DNA from: JBMOPD01 sp049323615
GTDB taxonomy: Bacteria > Bacillota > Desulfotomaculia > Desulfotomaculales > Desulfocucumaceae
Direction: 5' to 3'
Length of the DNA: 64,000 nucleotides
Assembly: GCA_049323615.1 (NCBI GenBank)
Contig: JBMOPD010000007.1
Location: 1 to 64,000 of the forward strand
The notes beneath the pieces are model-generated. The model saw only the letters and a list, made by a program, of their open reading frames with translations. It had not been told where the DNA came from and did no database searches. A program made the translations under genes and the position numbers. Shown here piece by piece: positions 1 to 7,937 of this stretch (within the stretch, counting starts at the first letter, position 1; every line of letters begins with the position of its first letter).

Positions 1-1
1 A

Positions 2-295
2 CGTCCGGTATATGTCTCCCGGGAAGACCGCATTAGCGCTCACTTTCTCACTTGCTTCATTGCTCTGGTTATCATAAGGCTTATTCAGAAGAAGACAGAT
101 CGGCGCTATTCGGCGGAAAAAATTATTGAGTGCCTAAACAAAATTGCCTGCTCTAACGAGCAGGATAACATTTACCTGTTCGATTACCGAAGCGAGATCT
201 CTGATGCCATCGGGAATGTTCTTGGTATCGATTTTACTCGAAAAAGGCTTCGGCTCAGTGAAATAAAAAATATTTTAGCCAACAGCAAAAAATAA
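2..295 (+). CDS. IS1634-family transposase, C-terminal part (partial)
   Basis: This is the last 97 residues of a DDE transposase, open at the window edge and ending with TAA at 293-295. It aligns without gaps to the C-terminus of the complete transposase at 856-2589, differing at a few residues such as IIE for IIQ and GNV for GNA. It holds the hydrophobic AHFLTCFIALVIIRLIQ segment that follows the catalytic Glu in this family. Whether the full copy is intact cannot be judged here. Confidence 0.85.
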   Translation, partial: RPVYVSREDRISAHFLTCFIALVIIRLIQKKTDRRYSAEKIIECLNKIACSNEQDNIYLFDYRSEISDAIGNVLGIDFTRKRLRLSEIKNILANSKK

Positions 296-325
296 AGTTT
301 CCCTACATATTTTTGAAAATACACA

Positions 326-368
326 TAGGCCGTAATTCCTTTATTTACAGGGTTTACGGCCTATTTTT
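326..368 (+). terminator. Terminator downstream of the partial transposase
   Basis: The inverted repeat TAGGCCGTAA ... TTTACGGCCTA is followed by TTTTT. The same structure, slightly less perfect, follows the complete transposase. It belongs to the insertion sequence. Confidence 0.6.
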
Positions 369-519
369 GCCCTTATATGCTGTTAAAGTCAGGATAAAAG
401 CGCGGTGTTAATCAAGGATAGGTTCATATTTGCCGGCCGGCATATTTTAATAAAATTAAAAGGAAAAAGCAAAGGAATCAGTGAATACAGATATACCCCA
501 GGCTTAAGGAGTGGGAGAT

Positions 520-690
520 ATGTTTTTGAGGTTCAACCCCTTTGATTATGTCAACGAGGTGGAGGCCCGGAAAAGGGTTGACCGGCTAAAAAAGGACCAC
601 CCTGAAATGACCAGGAGACAGCTGTGCAATATTGTTGTGGCCAGAAAAGCACGCTGGTGCGCCGGCAGCGGCGTGGTGACAGCCCGTTAG
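520..690 (+). pseudogene. Short ORF, probably an N-terminal gene fragment cut by an IS
   Basis: A 56-residue reading frame starts at ATG 520 behind the ribosome site GGAGTGGGAG. It is rich in charged residues (NPFDYVNEVEARKRVDRLKK) and ends in KARWCAGSGVVTAR. The stop codon TAG falls inside the probable left inverted repeat of the complete IS (about 687-702), so the native C-terminus has probably been removed. The Ala/Gly/Val-rich end looks like the beginning of a membrane segment. No continuation of the gene is seen beyond the right end of the IS at 2690. I do not recognise the family; a genuine 56-residue protein is the alternative. Confidence 0.45.
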
Positions 691-802
691 TTTGACAGCA
701 TAGTTAAATAGAGAAACCCCAAAATCCCTTGTGTCATAAGGATACCTGGGAATTTTTTTTATAATTATTTGCCATATTTATGTAGCGGAATATACGTGAT
801 TA

Positions 803-811
803 TGGTATAAT
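803..811 (+). promoter_or_regulatory. Extended -10 promoter of the transposase
   Basis: TGGTATAAT gives a perfect -10 hexamer with the TG of an extended -10, about 45 bases before the transposase ATG. No good -35 hexamer is visible at the usual spacing. Confidence 0.5.
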
Positions 812-855
812 GAAATTGTCAGTATTGAGGTTGTGTCAGACAGGGGAGCGATCAT

Positions 856-2589
856 ATGAACCTGAAAGTGTCGCGAAGGAAAACAGGAAGAACATATCTG
901 TCAATCGTCAAGAATTATCGAGACAAGAATACGGGCATATCTAAAACCGCCACCATTAAGTCCCTGGGTTACTTGGATGAACTGGAAAAGGAATATGACA
1001 ATCCCATCGCTTATTTCAAAGAAGTCGCCCGCAAGATGACGGAGGAAGAAAACGCCAAGAAGAAGCTGACACTGAAAATCAACATGAATGAACAGCTTGC
1101 TCAAGGGACAGAAGACAGGAAAAACTTCGGCTATGCCGCAATCCTAAAGGTTTACCATGAGCTTGGACTGCATCGCTTTTTCAACAACCGGGCACGTAAT
1201 GAAGATTTCAAGTTCAACACGAACTCCATTATGATGCTGCTTGTTGTCTCCAGGCTGCTCTCGCCCGGCTCCAAGAAGAAGGCATTCGAGGAGAAGGGCC
1301 GATATTTTGAGCGCTTTGCTTTTTCGCTGGCGGATGTGTACCGTGCCCTTTCGCACTATGCGAAGATCGCCAAAGAGTTCCAGCGGTATCTGCATGGGCA
1401 GATCACAGAAAAATACGGGCGTAATACAAAGACGATCTATTATGACGTCACGAACTTTTACTTCGAAATCGATGAGGCCGATGAGCTGCGCAAATATGGC
1501 CCGTCCAAAGAGAAGCGGCCCAATCCGATCGTTCAAATGGGCCTGGCGATGGATGCGGACGGGATTCCACTGCACTATGAGCTTTTTCCCGGCAACACGG
1601 TGGACAAAGAAACATTCCGCTCCGTGATCGGCGAGGTTAGAAAAAATTACGATACGGGCAGGGTCGTAGTGGTCGCCGACATGGGCGTTATCACAGGTGA
1701 CAATATCTATTACCTGACCGGAGGAAAGAACAGGAACGGATATGTGTTCAGCTTTTCCGTCCGCGGGGGTACGGACGCTTTCAAGAATTATGTGCTGGAT
1801 AACGAGGGTTATGTCGACATTGACGGAAAACCGGCCGGCGAGGATGCCGAATTCAAAATCAAGAGTAGACGGATCGCACGGGACATCAATGTAACCATGA
1901 CAAGCGGCAGGAAGGCAAAAAAGACGGTATATGAAAAGCAAGTTGTGTTCTGGGCGAAGAAATATGCGGACAAAGCAAGAGCGGAACGGCAAGAGGTTGT
2001 GAAAAAGGCATTGGACCTCGTGGCGGATCCGAAGAAGTACAACAAGGCTATAACCTACGGCGCGGCCAAGTATGTCAAAAATCTGGAATTCGATAAGGAG
2101 ACCGGCGAGATTCTGGAAGGGAAGAAACGCCCATACTTTGATGCCGATAAACTTGCACAAGACGAAATGTACGATGGTTATTATGCAATTGTCACCAGCG
2201 AATTGCAGATGTCCGACGGGGAGATCATTGACACATATCGCGGGCTGTGGGAGATCGAGGAAACCTTCAGGGTCACCAAGGGCACCCTTGAGGCACGTCC
2301 GGTATATGTCTCCCGGGAAGACCGCATTAGCGCTCACTTTCTCACTTGCTTCATTGCTCTGGTTATCATAAGGCTTATTCAGAAGAAGACAGATCGGCGC
2401 TATTCGGCGGAAAAAATTATTCAGTGCCTAAACAAAATTGCCTGCTCCAACGAGCAGGATAACATTTACCTGTTCGATTACCGAAGCGAGATCTCGGATG
2501 CGATCGGGAATGCTCTCGGTATTGATTTTACGCGAAAAAGGCTTCGGCTCAGTGAAATAAAAAATATTTTGGCCAACAGCAAAAAATAA
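856..2589 (+). CDS. IS1634-family transposase
   Basis: This 577-residue DDE transposase moves the insertion sequence by cut-and-paste or copy mechanisms typical of the IS4 superfamily. The likely catalytic residues are visible: the first Asp in YYDVTNFYFE (about residue 197), the second in VVVADMGV (about 275) and the Glu in YRGLWEIEETFRVTKG (about 470). The length is normal for IS1634 elements. It starts at ATG 856 behind GGGGAGCG. No frameshift or stop interrupts it, so it may be active. The long antisense frame inside it is a GC artefact. Confidence 0.93.
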   Translation: MNLKVSRRKTGRTYLSIVKNYRDKNTGISKTATIKSLGYLDELEKEYDNPIAYFKEVARKMTEEENAKKKLTLKINMNEQLAQGTEDRKNFGYAAILKVYHELGLHRFFNNRARNEDFKFNTNSIMMLLVVSRLLSPGSKKKAFEEKGRYFERFAFSLADVYRALSHYAKIAKEFQRYLHGQITEKYGRNTKTIYYDVTNFYFEIDEADELRKYGPSKEKRPNPIVQMGLAMDADGIPLHYELFPGNTVDKETFRSVIGEVRKNYDTGRVVVVADMGVITGDNIYYLTGGKNRNGYVFSFSVRGGTDAFKNYVLDNEGYVDIDGKPAGEDAEFKIKSRRIARDINVTMTSGRKAKKTVYEKQVVFWAKKYADKARAERQEVVKKALDLVADPKKYNKAITYGAAKYVKNLEFDKETGEILEGKKRPYFDADKLAQDEMYDGYYAIVTSELQMSDGEIIDTYRGLWEIEETFRVTKGTLEARPVYVSREDRISAHFLTCFIALVIIRLIQKKTDRRYSAEKIIQCLNKIACSNEQDNIYLFDYRSEISDAIGNALGIDFTRKRLRLSEIKNILANSKK

Positions 2590-2620
2590 AGTTTCCCTAC
2601 ATATTTTTGAAAATACACAT

Positions 2621-2665
2621 AGGCCGCAACTCCTTTATTTACAAGGGTTACGGCCTGTTTTTGCC
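2621..2665 (+). terminator. Terminator downstream of the transposase
   Basis: The hairpin AGGCCG ... CGGCCT is followed by GTTTTT. It lies inside the IS, and the same position in the partial copy carries an even better version of the stem. Confidence 0.55.
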
Positions 2666-2734
2666 CTCATATGCTGTTAAAGTCAGGATTATATCTTTTT
2701 CCAACCCGCCGATCAATATAAAATTTTATCCCAA

Positions 2735-3766
2735 TTAATCTTTGTCGCGGCTGTTCCACTTTGCCCGGCCCTGTTCAGGCCGGGCCTCCCCTTTCTTTGA
2801 TTCCTTTTCCTTGTCATCGTCATCCTGCCGTTGGTCCCTTTGGTCACCTTCCTGCCATGACGGCTTGCCATGGCCCGGAACATTTTTCCCCTTAACCTGA
2901 TCACTGCCCCGGATATCCCTGTCACGCCCCTCATCATCTCCCTGCCGGGGTTTATGTTCATCAAGGGGCCTGCCTCCGGGTGACCCGGGGAACCAGTCCT
3001 TTTTATCACGTTTCCGTTCTCCTGATTCCGCTTCAATGGCATCCTTTATTTTTATTTTATGGTCCTTTTCAATTGAATAAATGCTCTTCCTCCTGAAATC
3101 TTCGGGCTCTATGTTCATACCCTTTTTCACGGCATTCTGAAACAGCATGTAGCGACCCGTGGAAACACCGGCCTTTTCAGCCATCTCCCGTATCTCCGGT
3201 GAGGCGTCCCCCACCACTACCTGGGCTTTGACTTTCTTCTGTTTGAGCGGAGCATCAATGGACTCCCTGACCAGGAGATCCACCGGGGACGGGTCGCGGT
3301 TGCCCACCGGGGTGACGGTAAACAGGATAATGTTTTCCTCTTCCGGCTGGATGTAATTTTTGCCGATAGCGGCCGTTATTATTTGATCCAGCGCATTTTC
3401 CAGAGTTGCTCCGCTTAACTTCAGCCCGGAGACCAATTCTTTCCCGTCGTCATCCAGGGGCTTTACCCCGCACACCACGTTTTCCTCATCCAGGGCCAGC
3501 TCCACCGAGGGGTTTATGTCCAGGCTTACATAAGAGGCCACCGCCGGCACCAGCAGGGTGCGCCACAGGGCAGTGGTCACGAAAAACAGCAGCAGGCAGG
3601 CGGCCATCAGAACAACCCGGCTGACCCTCCACCCCGCATCCGGTATGGTAATTTCCTGACCCGGCCGGTAATTGCCCCGCAGCTTCAGCCTGCGAAACTC
3701 TCCCTCGGCCGTCAGCACGGTGCAGGTACCGTCCTTTACCTCCATCACTACAGCCCGCCCGGTCAT
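2735..3766 (-). CDS. rsgI: Anti-sigma-I factor RsgI-like
   Basis: This 343-residue membrane protein is the probable partner that holds sigma-I inactive. The N-terminal 50 residues fit the cytoplasmic RsgI anti-sigma domain. One membrane helix follows at about residues 50-72, then the conserved extracytoplasmic segment beginning YVSLDINPSVELALD (about 80). The last 90 residues are highly charged and of low complexity (Lys, Arg, Asp, Gly), a variable tail with no recognisable sensor or carbohydrate-binding domain. Its ATG overlaps the sigI stop by four bases, with AAGGAGGA inside the end of sigI as ribosome site, so the pair is translationally coupled. The insertion sequence ends only 44 bases beyond its stop. 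Confidence 0.85.
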   Translation of the reverse strand: MTGRAVVMEVKDGTCTVLTAEGEFRRLKLRGNYRPGQEITIPDAGWRVSRVVLMAACLLLFFVTTALWRTLLVPAVASYVSLDINPSVELALDEENVVCGVKPLDDDGKELVSGLKLSGATLENALDQIITAAIGKNYIQPEEENIILFTVTPVGNRDPSPVDLLVRESIDAPLKQKKVKAQVVVGDASPEIREMAEKAGVSTGRYMLFQNAVKKGMNIEPEDFRRKSIYSIEKDHKIKIKDAIEAESGERKRDKKDWFPGSPGGRPLDEHKPRQGDDEGRDRDIRGSDQVKGKNVPGHGKPSWQEGDQRDQRQDDDDKEKESKKGEARPEQGRAKWNSRDKD

Positions 3767-4500
3767 TTAACCCCGTCCTCCTTCCACAGCGGCTTTATAA
3801 ATGTGCACAGGTAAATAAAATCCTCACAAAAATGCCAGATCAGAGAGGTGGCGATGATATATTTCCGGCCCCTCTCAATGGTTTTAGCGCTCACGCCCAA
3901 CCGTAGGGACAGGGCCGCCACCGGCAGCCTCCTGGTGGTCATCAGAATGTTGAAAAGCTCAAGGTCCCCCGCCAGTTCCCTGGCCACTCTGAGCAGGTTC
4001 GCCCTGGCATCTCTGTGCTTGGGAGAAGATTTCACCAGGTCCCTGAAACTTATGCCGAATTCCCCGATGATCTTTTTGTATTCCGTAATCTCTTCTTCCC
4101 TTTCCCTGGCCGCTTCCCGGTCCAGGTGCCGGCCCCAGGCCTGGGAGGCTTCAATGACCGAAAAATTCTGGCCGTCACCGCCGTCCAGCGTTCCCCCGCT
4201 GTGCATGTCATGGCGGCTCTGCTTCCTCAGGAAGTCCGTGATCCTGCTTTTTATAATCAACCTGGCAAAGGCCGGGAAAGGCACCCCGCGGCTTTCATCA
4301 AAGCGGTCGATGGCCTCATTAAAAGCCGCCAGGCCGATGCTGAGCTCATCGTCCCTGTCCCAGTCCAGGTTCCTGCCGCACACCTTCCGGGCTACCCGGG
4401 CCACAAAAGAACGGTGCGCCAAAATCAAATCTTCCCTGGCCAGGCTGTCCCCGCTGCGGATCAACGCCAGTTTTTCTTCCAGTATATTTACCGGAAGCAC
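3763..4500 (-). CDS. sigI: RNA polymerase sigma-I factor
   Basis: This 245-residue sigma-70-family protein directs RNA polymerase to sigma-I promoters; in Bacilli and Clostridia the factor serves heat, envelope or polysaccharide responses. Region 2 is visible around DDELSIGLAAFNEAIDRFDE and region 4 towards the C-terminus (LSLRLGVSAKTIERGRKYI). It starts at GTG 4500 with AAAGGGAG seven bases upstream. It lies directly before rsgI with an ATGA overlap, the standard sigma/anti-sigma arrangement. Which genes it controls here is not shown by the sequence. Confidence 0.88.
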   Translation of the reverse strand: MLPVNILEEKLALIRSGDSLAREDLILAHRSFVARVARKVCGRNLDWDRDDELSIGLAAFNEAIDRFDESRGVPFPAFARLIIKSRITDFLRKQSRHDMHSGGTLDGGDGQNFSVIEASQAWGRHLDREAAREREEEITEYKKIIGEFGISFRDLVKSSPKHRDARANLLRVARELAGDLELFNILMTTRRLPVAALSLRLGVSAKTIERGRKYIIATSLIWHFCEDFIYLCTFIKPLWKEDGVK

Positions 4501-4593
4501 CCGTTCACTCCCTTTCGGCTCCCGCCCCCAGATCCCGGTGCCCCGGTCTTACCTTCTAGTACGCGGCGCCGACAATTTTTTTGGGGTTCTTTC

Positions 4594-4625
4594 AAAAAGA
4601 AAAAATCAGGGTTTCTCCCCCTGAA
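4594..4625 (-). terminator. Rho-independent terminator after the cation transporter
   Basis: Read on the minus strand, TCAGGG-GGAGAAA-CCCTGA is followed by TTTTTTCTTTTT. It sits about 40 bases past the stop of the transporter and before sigI, separating the two transcripts. Confidence 0.7.
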
Positions 4626-4664
4626 AATTCGTCAATGGCCTGCGCATATCCTCTTTCCGGCGTT

Positions 4665-5636
4665 TTAACCGGCAGTGCCGCCCTTTTGGGAATGCCTCGC
4701 GGTGCAGTCCGCCGGCCGGAGCTCATCGTCCCGCAGCATTTTATCGATGCTGCAGTTCCCGCACTCGCCGCTTACCGGCCGGCAGGGCTCGGGGTGAATA
4801 AGCACATTAACGCCGGGCAGGCTCTCCCGGATGTCCTTTTCAATGGCGTCGCATATCTCGTGGGTCAGGGAGATTACCTGGTCCCTGGGCACCACCAGGT
4901 GCAGGTCGACATAGCAGTCCGGACCCGACCGGCGGGTGCGCAGGGCATGGTACTGCACGTACCTTCCCCCGTGCCTGGAGAGGACTTCCCGGATTTTGCC
5001 CTCCTCTTCCCCGGACAGGCATACATCCACTATCCCGCCGGCTGATTGTTTCAGGTGGCTGTATCCCTCTCTCAACAAAATCAAAGCCACCATCACCCCG
5101 AGAACAGGGTCGATAACGGTCAGCCCGGTCAATTTGACGGCAATTATGCCGGCGCAGACGGCTGCGGAGGCGCAGGCGTTTACCAGCAGATGCCTGCGGT
5201 CGGCCCGGAAGGCCGGTGACATGGTCCTGCGGTAGGCGCCGGCCAGCATTCCCGAAACCAGAAAATTCATCAGGGCGGAAACACCCGTCACCGCTATGCC
5301 CAGTTCAAAAAAACGGATACCGGCGCCGCCGTGAAGAATAGCGGCCACCGACTTATACAGTATCACAGCAACCGCCATCAGTATCAGAAGGGCCTCGGCC
5401 ACTGCGGACACGTTTTCATACTTGCCGTGGCCGTACCGGTGGTCTTCATCCGCCGGTTTTTTTGCCTGGTTGACTGAAAAATATGACAGGACCGCAGCGA
5501 TAAGGTCCAGCCCGGAATGAATCCCCCCTGCCAATAAACTGGCCGAATTCATGGCCGATCCGGCCGCGAGCTTCCCCACCGTAAGGGCGGAGCTGGTAAT
5601 AATGGATATACCGGCTGCATTAACCTTTTGTTCCAC
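4665..5636 (-). CDS. Cation diffusion facilitator (CDF) transporter
   Basis: This 323-residue membrane protein exports divalent metal ions such as Zn, Co, Fe or Mn in exchange for protons. The N-terminal two thirds carry about five to six hydrophobic helices. The family metal site is visible as HSGLD (about residue 39) together with the DEDHRYGHGKYENVSA loop (about 60), and the hydrophilic C-terminal domain has the usual alpha/beta pattern. An unusual Cys/His-containing tail (CRPVSGECGNCS ... RHSQKGG) may bind metal; that is inference. It starts at GTG 5636 with AGGGGA upstream. The metal specificity cannot be read from sequence. Confidence 0.9.
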   Translation of the reverse strand: MEQKVNAAGISIITSSALTVGKLAAGSAMNSASLLAGGIHSGLDLIAAVLSYFSVNQAKKPADEDHRYGHGKYENVSAVAEALLILMAVAVILYKSVAAILHGGAGIRFFELGIAVTGVSALMNFLVSGMLAGAYRRTMSPAFRADRRHLLVNACASAAVCAGIIAVKLTGLTVIDPVLGVMVALILLREGYSHLKQSAGGIVDVCLSGEEEGKIREVLSRHGGRYVQYHALRTRRSGPDCYVDLHLVVPRDQVISLTHEICDAIEKDIRESLPGVNVLIHPEPCRPVSGECGNCSIDKMLRDDELRPADCTARHSQKGGTAG

Positions 5637-5781
5637 TTAAGATTCCCCTTTTAGTACGGGCATCCGGCCCATACTCCGGAACTGCCTTCGCACTGCGGTG
5701 CAAACAACATGTTTTGCCTGAGTATATCATGTACAATTTGTCCCGATCAATAATTTATTGTCAATTTTTCCCGGCTGGTAT

Positions 5782-6498
5782 TCAGCCGGCATCCTGTTCG
5801 GTGTGCTGTTCGCCCACGTCGATTACTTCCCTCGGGGCATCATCATCATTGACACTGCGGAAGCTTTGATAAAAGACGCCATCATCACCCACCTCATAGG
5901 AGATGCTGTCGACGTCCTCCACTGCACCCCGCTGGTCCTCCTCCACCGGCTCCCCGCTCCCGTAGTAAGACCCGGCCCGGGAACGCACCGCGTGTTCGTT
6001 CCACCGGGCCACCTCTTGAAAGGAATCCTCCCAGTCAAATTCCACGTTCTCAATTTCATCGTCAAAGGGCCTGGCGTAAATATCCTCCAGCACTTCCTCC
6101 TCCACCGGCCTGTTCCCGGTCCTGGGCAGCTGTTCATCCCCCCTTTTGCAGCGGAGGCACAAGGTGGTATAGGGGACGGCCTCAAGCCTCTTTGGGGGAA
6201 TCTCGTCTCCACAGACGTCGCACAGGCCGTACGTGCCTTTTCCCATCTTCTGCAGCGCATCGTCAATGGCGTTCATGACCAGCATGGCGTTTTCCCGCAG
6301 GGCGAAGTCCTTGCTGCGTTCAAACACCTCGCTGCCCACATCCCCGGGGTGGTTGTCATAAAGTGAGAGTTCACTTGTGGAGGCGCTGAGAGATTCGTGC
6401 AGCCCCCCCTGGTCAATTCCCCTTATTCTTTCCATTAGCCGCCGCTTTTCATTTTCCAGCCTTTGCTTGAGCTCCTGCTTCATCTCCTGTGTAATCAT
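5782..6498 (-). CDS. yteA: YteA-family sporulation protein with DksA/TraR zinc finger
   Basis: This 238-residue protein belongs to the TraR/DksA-type C4 zinc-finger group found in spore formers. The zinc motif C-x2-C-x17-C-x2-C is at about residues 98-122 (CDVCGDEIPPKRLEAV, then CLRCK). A charged N-terminal coiled-coil segment (KQELKQRLENEKRRLMERI) precedes it, and the C-terminal part is acidic, as in YteA. Its exact role is not established; DksA relatives bind RNA polymerase. It starts at ATG 6498 behind GGAGGTTAGTA. The DUF5665 gene lies just upstream with a 29-base gap, so the two may be cotranscribed. Confidence 0.85.
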   Translation of the reverse strand: MITQEMKQELKQRLENEKRRLMERIRGIDQGGLHESLSASTSELSLYDNHPGDVGSEVFERSKDFALRENAMLVMNAIDDALQKMGKGTYGLCDVCGDEIPPKRLEAVPYTTLCLRCKRGDEQLPRTGNRPVEEEVLEDIYARPFDDEIENVEFDWEDSFQEVARWNEHAVRSRAGSYYGSGEPVEEDQRGAVEDVDSISYEVGDDGVFYQSFRSVNDDDAPREVIDVGEQHTEQDAG

Positions 6499-6527
6499 TA
6501 CTAACCTCCGGATTTTGTTTTATGGCC

Positions 6528-6839
6528 TTAATAACTTCTGGCCTTAATCTGCTGCTGGACTATTTCCACAATGTCGGCAATAAAACCGCCGATGACCGGC
6601 AGGTTGAGGTCCACCAGCCGCTGCAGGATAATCAGCGCGATGGCCCCGAGGATGGCAAAGCCGATGGCTATGCCCAGGCCCCTGGCTATTCCCGATATAA
6701 AGTTAATCCACAGAAGCCTCCAGGGGCTGTGCAGCAGGTCCACATACTCGGCCAGCTTCATCTTTTCCATATTTGTGGCCAGCCGTTCCACCACTCGCCG
6801 GAGGCTTTCGATTTCCCGGTGCCGCTCATTGTTATCCAA
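6528..6839 (-). CDS. DUF5665 membrane protein
   Basis: This small 103-residue protein has a charged amphipathic N-terminus (about residues 1-35) and a long hydrophobic stretch from about 45 to 90 that probably forms two helices. It matches the DUF5665 family common in Desulfotomaculum-type Firmicutes, whose function is unknown. The start is TTG 6839, supported by AGGAGG eight bases upstream; no better ATG exists. It is followed by the yteA-like gene. Confidence 0.75.
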   Translation of the reverse strand: MDNNERHREIESLRRVVERLATNMEKMKLAEYVDLLHSPWRLLWINFISGIARGLGIAIGFAILGAIALIILQRLVDLNLPVIGGFIADIVEIVQQQIKARSY

Positions 6840-6949
6840 TTGATATCCTCCTGAAGGTTATTCTGCCTCGACATTAACGTTATTAACCACAGGGTACACA
6901 TAAGAATTCTATTAATAATAGTATACGGCCGTTCTTCAGATAAGAAAAA

Positions 6950-6982
6950 GCTTAAACAAAAACCACCGGTTTTCCCGGCGGT
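6950..6982 (-). terminator. Terminator of the yajC/secDF transcript
   Basis: On the minus strand ACCGCCGGGAAAACCGGTGGT is followed by TTTTGTTT. It lies about 65 bases past the secF stop, with a short dispersed repeat in between. Confidence 0.75.
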
Positions 6983-6987
6983 CTATT

Positions 6988-7022
6988 ATTCTGGATTCTG
7001 AATTCTGGATTCTGGATTCTGA
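6988..7022. repeat. Dispersed ATTCTGGATTCTG heptad repeat
   Basis: Five consecutive seven-base units of the type ATTCTG(G/A) lie between secF and its terminator. The same unit or its complement CAGAATCC recurs in other gaps, at about 13022-13052, 14591-14624, 54282-54302 and 54477-54545, always outside or at the very end of genes. Confidence 0.7.
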
Positions 7023-7046
7023 CTGTCGGGCAAGGCTTATAAGCTG

Positions 7047-7925
7047 TTACGCCCTGGCGGCCTGCCTTTTTTCCCTTTTCTCCATAAGCTTAAGGTCAAC
7101 CCAGATGGGGCTGGCATTGAATATGGAGGAGTAGGCCCCGCTGGCCACCCCGATCAGCATGGCGAGGACAAAGGTTTTGATCGTGGCCCCGCCCAGGAAG
7201 AAGAGGGCCAGCAGCACAAACATCACCGTCAGCACCGTGTTTATCGACCGGGCCAGGGTCTGCCAGATGCTGAGGTTGACCAGGTCCTCAATGGACTGGC
7301 CCTTTTTCCTCATGCGCAGGTTTTCCCTGATGCGGTCGAAGATAACGATGGTGTCGTTGATAGAATAACCGATGATGGTCAGTATGGCTGCTATAAAGGC
7401 GCTGTCCACCTCTATGCGGAACAGCGAGAATACGCCGATAACGATCAGGGTATCGTGCAACAACGCGATGATGGCGGCGATACCCTGCTTGAACTCAAAT
7501 CTGATGGTAATGTAGATAACCATCAACACCGAGGCAATGGCCAGGGCCCCCAGGGCCTTCCAGAACAATTCGGTGCTGATAATCGGGTCCACGTACTCGT
7601 TCCTCAAAAGATCGGCCTTGCCGATGCTGCCGTTGAACGCATCCATCAGTTTCCTGCTTTCTTCCTGGGTAATCTTACTGGTGCGGATAAGGAAATCGCG
7701 GTCGCCGCTCTGCTGGATGCGGCCGGCATCCAGGCCCTGGTTTTTAACAATTTCCCGCACCTTTTCCACCGGCACGGCCTGGTCGAAACGGACCTCCAGG
7801 ATGCTGCCGCTGGTGAAGTCGATACCCAGGTTCAGTCCCTGGACAAAAAGGGAAATAAGGCCCGGGAGTATCACCAGAATGGACAGCGCGTAAAATATTT
7901 TTCTGTGTTTAACAAAGTGAAACAT
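7047..7925 (-). CDS. secF: Protein translocase subunit SecF
   Basis: This 292-residue membrane protein works with SecD to use the proton gradient for late steps of Sec protein export. The first helix (about residues 13-31) is followed by GLDIDFTSGSILEVRF-like sequence at about 32-47 and a P1-type periplasmic domain. Five further helices then carry the family motifs YSINDTIVIFDRIREN (about 185) and ARSINTVLTVMF (about 226). The length matches the family. It starts at ATG 7925, 12 bases after secD, and is the last gene of the yajC-HD-secD-secF run. Confidence 0.97.
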   Translation of the reverse strand: MFHFVKHRKIFYALSILVILPGLISLFVQGLNLGIDFTSGSILEVRFDQAVPVEKVREIVKNQGLDAGRIQQSGDRDFLIRTSKITQEESRKLMDAFNGSIGKADLLRNEYVDPIISTELFWKALGALAIASVLMVIYITIRFEFKQGIAAIIALLHDTLIVIGVFSLFRIEVDSAFIAAILTIIGYSINDTIVIFDRIRENLRMRKKGQSIEDLVNLSIWQTLARSINTVLTVMFVLLALFFLGGATIKTFVLAMLIGVASGAYSSIFNASPIWVDLKLMEKREKRQAARA

Positions 7926-7937
7926 CCTTATTCCCCC

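Larger units (their letters stand above)
1..394 (+). mobile_element. Right end of an IS1634-like insertion sequence, cut by the window edge
   Basis: These bases match positions 2295-2689 of the complete element downstream almost base for base, with about fifteen scattered differences and no net length change. The match stops abruptly after GTTAAAGTCAGGAT at 381-394, which fixes the right end of the element. The differences show that this is an older, diverged copy and not a recent duplicate. The left part lies outside the window. Its internal terminator hairpin at about 326-368 is conserved. Confidence 0.85.
687..2690 (+). mobile_element. Complete IS1634-like insertion sequence
   Basis: The right end is set by where identity with the partial copy at 1-394 stops (2689). 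The reverse complement of that end, CTTTAACAGCATA, has a counterpart GTTTGACAGCATA at about 690-702, with 11 of 13 bases matching, which I take as the left inverted repeat. The element is thus about 2.0 kb with one transposase gene and a terminator. I could not find a convincing target-site duplication, so a deletion or recombination between the two copies is possible. Confidence 0.7.

Noticed and set aside
1144..2337. 397-residue open frame antisense to the transposase
   Set aside because: Shadow of a conserved DDE transposase; no start signal.
4501..4600. Possible sigma-I autoregulated promoter (ACCCC and CGTA) before sigI
   Set aside because: The spacing of about 19 bases does not fit the expected 14-16, and both parts are short.
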